Source: an uncultured Coriobacteriia bacterium (GTDB lineage Bacteria > Actinomycetota > Coriobacteriia > Coriobacteriales > QAMH01). From it: a stretch of 6,389 bases of DNA. The DNA is taken from contig CABSKV010000079.1 in assembly GCA_902478425.1 (NCBI GenBank), forward strand, positions 1 through 6,389. Reading direction: 5' to 3'. Positions 5,788 to 6,389 of this stretch are shown piece by piece. The notes beneath the pieces were generated by a model. The model had not been told where the DNA came from. It worked only from the letters and a program-made list of their open reading frames with translations, and did no database searches. A program made the position numbers and the translations under genes. Position 1 is the stretch's first letter; each line of letters begins with the position of its first letter.

Positions 5788-5933
5788 GGCGTTTCCTCCG
5801 TGTCATTGACTGCCCAGCAGTATGGCGCATCTATCCGGTGCTGTCATGAGAAATGTACCGATCGTTTTCTCGTTGGCATGGCGGGGAAGTATACTGGCGA
5901 TATCGTTTCATTTCGCACGAAAGGGGAGGGCGC
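5788..5933. other. Divergent intergenic region between the NimA-like and TfoX-N genes
   Basis: This 146-bp region contains the ribosome binding sites of both flanking genes and a predicted leftward promoter. For the rightward gene I see only a possible -10 box, TATACT (5890-5895), without a correctly spaced -35. Short open frames here have no ribosome binding site or resemblance to known proteins. Confidence 0.6.
5819..5847 (-). promoter_or_regulatory. Predicted promoter of the NimA-like/thpR/hemH run
   Basis: Reading leftward, ATGACA (5847-5842, 5 of 6 to consensus) and CATACT (5824-5819, 4 of 6) are 17 nt apart. Transcription would start near 5812, about 25 nt before the ATG at 5787, a normal leader length. 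Sequence prediction only. Confidence 0.4.
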
Positions 5934-6224
5934 ATGGCCTCATCGCAGGAGTATCACGACTACGTGCTGGAATTGCTCGCGGGCGTTGACGGCATCAGGA
6001 CGCGTAAGATGATGGGCGAGTATATCGTCTACCTCGATGACGTGGTCGTCGGCGGGATCTACGACGACGAGCTGCTGCTCAAGCCCTTCGAGTGTCTGGA
6101 CGCGTTGTTCCCGGATGCGCAGCGCAGGCTGCCCTACGAAGGCTCGAAGACGATGATGGTTGTCGTGGATTCGGAAGATCCCACCTTCCTCGCGGATGTC
6201 TTCGAGTTCCTGCGTGGGAAATAA
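5934..6224 (+). CDS. TfoX N-terminal domain protein
   Basis: The 96-residue protein is a stand-alone TfoX-N domain. Diagnostic features are MASSQEYHDYVLELL at the start, RKMMGEYIVYLDD (22-34), VVGGIYDDELLLKP (35-48), LPYEGSKTMMVV in the second half and a closing helix. TfoX/Sxy in gammaproteobacteria promotes competence gene expression through a second domain, which is absent here. Single-domain versions are widespread in anaerobic Gram-positives and their role is unknown, so competence should not be inferred. GGGGAGGG ends 3 nt before the ATG at 5934; an in-frame ATG at 5853 would add 27 residues without family resemblance. Its TAA stop forms the start of a hairpin preceding the GNAT gene, the same arrangement as at the DUF488/phosphatase junction. 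Confidence 0.88.
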   Translation: MASSQEYHDYVLELLAGVDGIRTRKMMGEYIVYLDDVVVGGIYDDELLLKPFECLDALFPDAQRRLPYEGSKTMMVVVDSEDPTFLADVFEFLRGK

Positions 6225-6252
6225 GACAAAAGTCGCCGGGGCCGTTTTGTCT
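6224..6252 (+). terminator. Hairpin between the TfoX-N and GNAT genes (weak terminator or leader element)
   Basis: AGACAAAA (6224-6231) pairs perfectly with TTTTGTCT (6245-6252). CG at 6234-6235 can also pair with CG at 6243-6244, past a GT bulge, around a C/G-rich loop. Only a GGTTTTGG stretch follows rather than a clean T-run, and GGAGG of the GNAT gene begins 7 nt after the stem. It would terminate weakly at best in the plus direction; a leader role is possible. Confidence 0.45.
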
Positions 6253-6268
6253 GGTTTTGGAGGATGTC

Positions 6269-6389
6269 ATGAGACAAGGGGTCACCATCAGACACGCCGA
6301 GCGGTCGGACGTGCCGGTCATCCTGCACTTCATCAGGGAGCTCGCGGCCTATGAGAACATGCTCGACGAGGTCGTCGCCGACGAGGCGC
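6269..6389 (+). CDS. GNAT family N-acetyltransferase, N-terminal part (partial at right edge)
   Basis: Forty complete codons are visible. The segment VTIRHAERSDVPVILHFI followed by RELAAYENMLDEVVADEA is the standard opening of GNAT acetyltransferases: a first beta strand (IRHA), then the alpha1 helix with DVPVIL and the FIRELAAYE stretch. The ELAxYE pattern resembles the spermidine/spermine acetyltransferase-like subgroup, which uses acetyl-CoA to acetylate small amines, but the acetyl-CoA-binding motif lies beyond the window, so the substrate is open. GGAGG (6259-6263) lies 5 nt upstream of the ATG; the ATG at 6264 meets a stop codon after two codons (ATG-TCA-TGA). Confidence 0.8.
   Translation, partial: MRQGVTIRHAERSDVPVILHFIRELAAYENMLDEVVADEA

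Noticed and set aside
5873..5895. TTGGCA followed by TATACT as a promoter for the TfoX-N gene.
   Set aside because: The spacer is only 11 nt, too short for sigma70; TATACT may be a -10 box with a different, weak -35.

Overview
The window is GC-rich DNA with dense, strongly codon-biased genes and good GGAGG-type ribosome binding sites. A Tat-exported DmsA-type molybdoenzyme, a DUF488 protein, a LipA-like phosphatase and a TfoX-N protein together suggest an anaerobic actinobacterium of the Coriobacteriia (Eggerthella/Slackia relatives). That placement is inferred from gene content and style, not from a marker gene.

Layout. Positions 1-1275 (minus strand) encode the N-terminal 425 residues of a DMSO-reductase-type catalytic subunit, cut by the left window edge. 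An AT-rich divergent intergenic region (1276-1529) separates it from a plus-strand run: a DUF488 protein (1530-1901), a tyrosine phosphatase of the HCxxGKDR type (1947-2807) and an endonuclease IV-like TIM barrel (2860-3696). A terminator-like hairpin lies between the first two. Reading leftward from 5787 to 3674 is a minus-strand run: a NimA-like flavin-binding protein, an RNA 2',3'-cyclic phosphodiesterase (ThpR) and a ferrochelatase (HemH). HemH and the endonuclease IV-like gene converge and overlap by 23 bp. A second divergent region (5788-5933) precedes a plus-strand TfoX-N protein (5934-6224), then a hairpin, then the start of a GNAT acetyltransferase (6269 to the right edge).

How the genes relate. 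The molybdoenzyme would act outside the membrane as a terminal reductase in anaerobic respiration. Ferrochelatase supplies heme, which respiratory chains use. The other genes look like housekeeping or stress functions, and no single pathway links them all.

Most notable. The endonuclease IV-like protein keeps the fold signature but has lost four of the nine canonical zinc ligands, including all three of the Zn1 site. It is therefore probably not an ordinary AP endonuclease. Secondary observations are overlapping face-to-face promoters between dmsA and the DUF488 gene, and two look-alike hairpins whose 3' arms run directly into a TTTTGGAGG ribosome binding site. I found no CRISPR array, transposase, phage gene, tRNA or rRNA.
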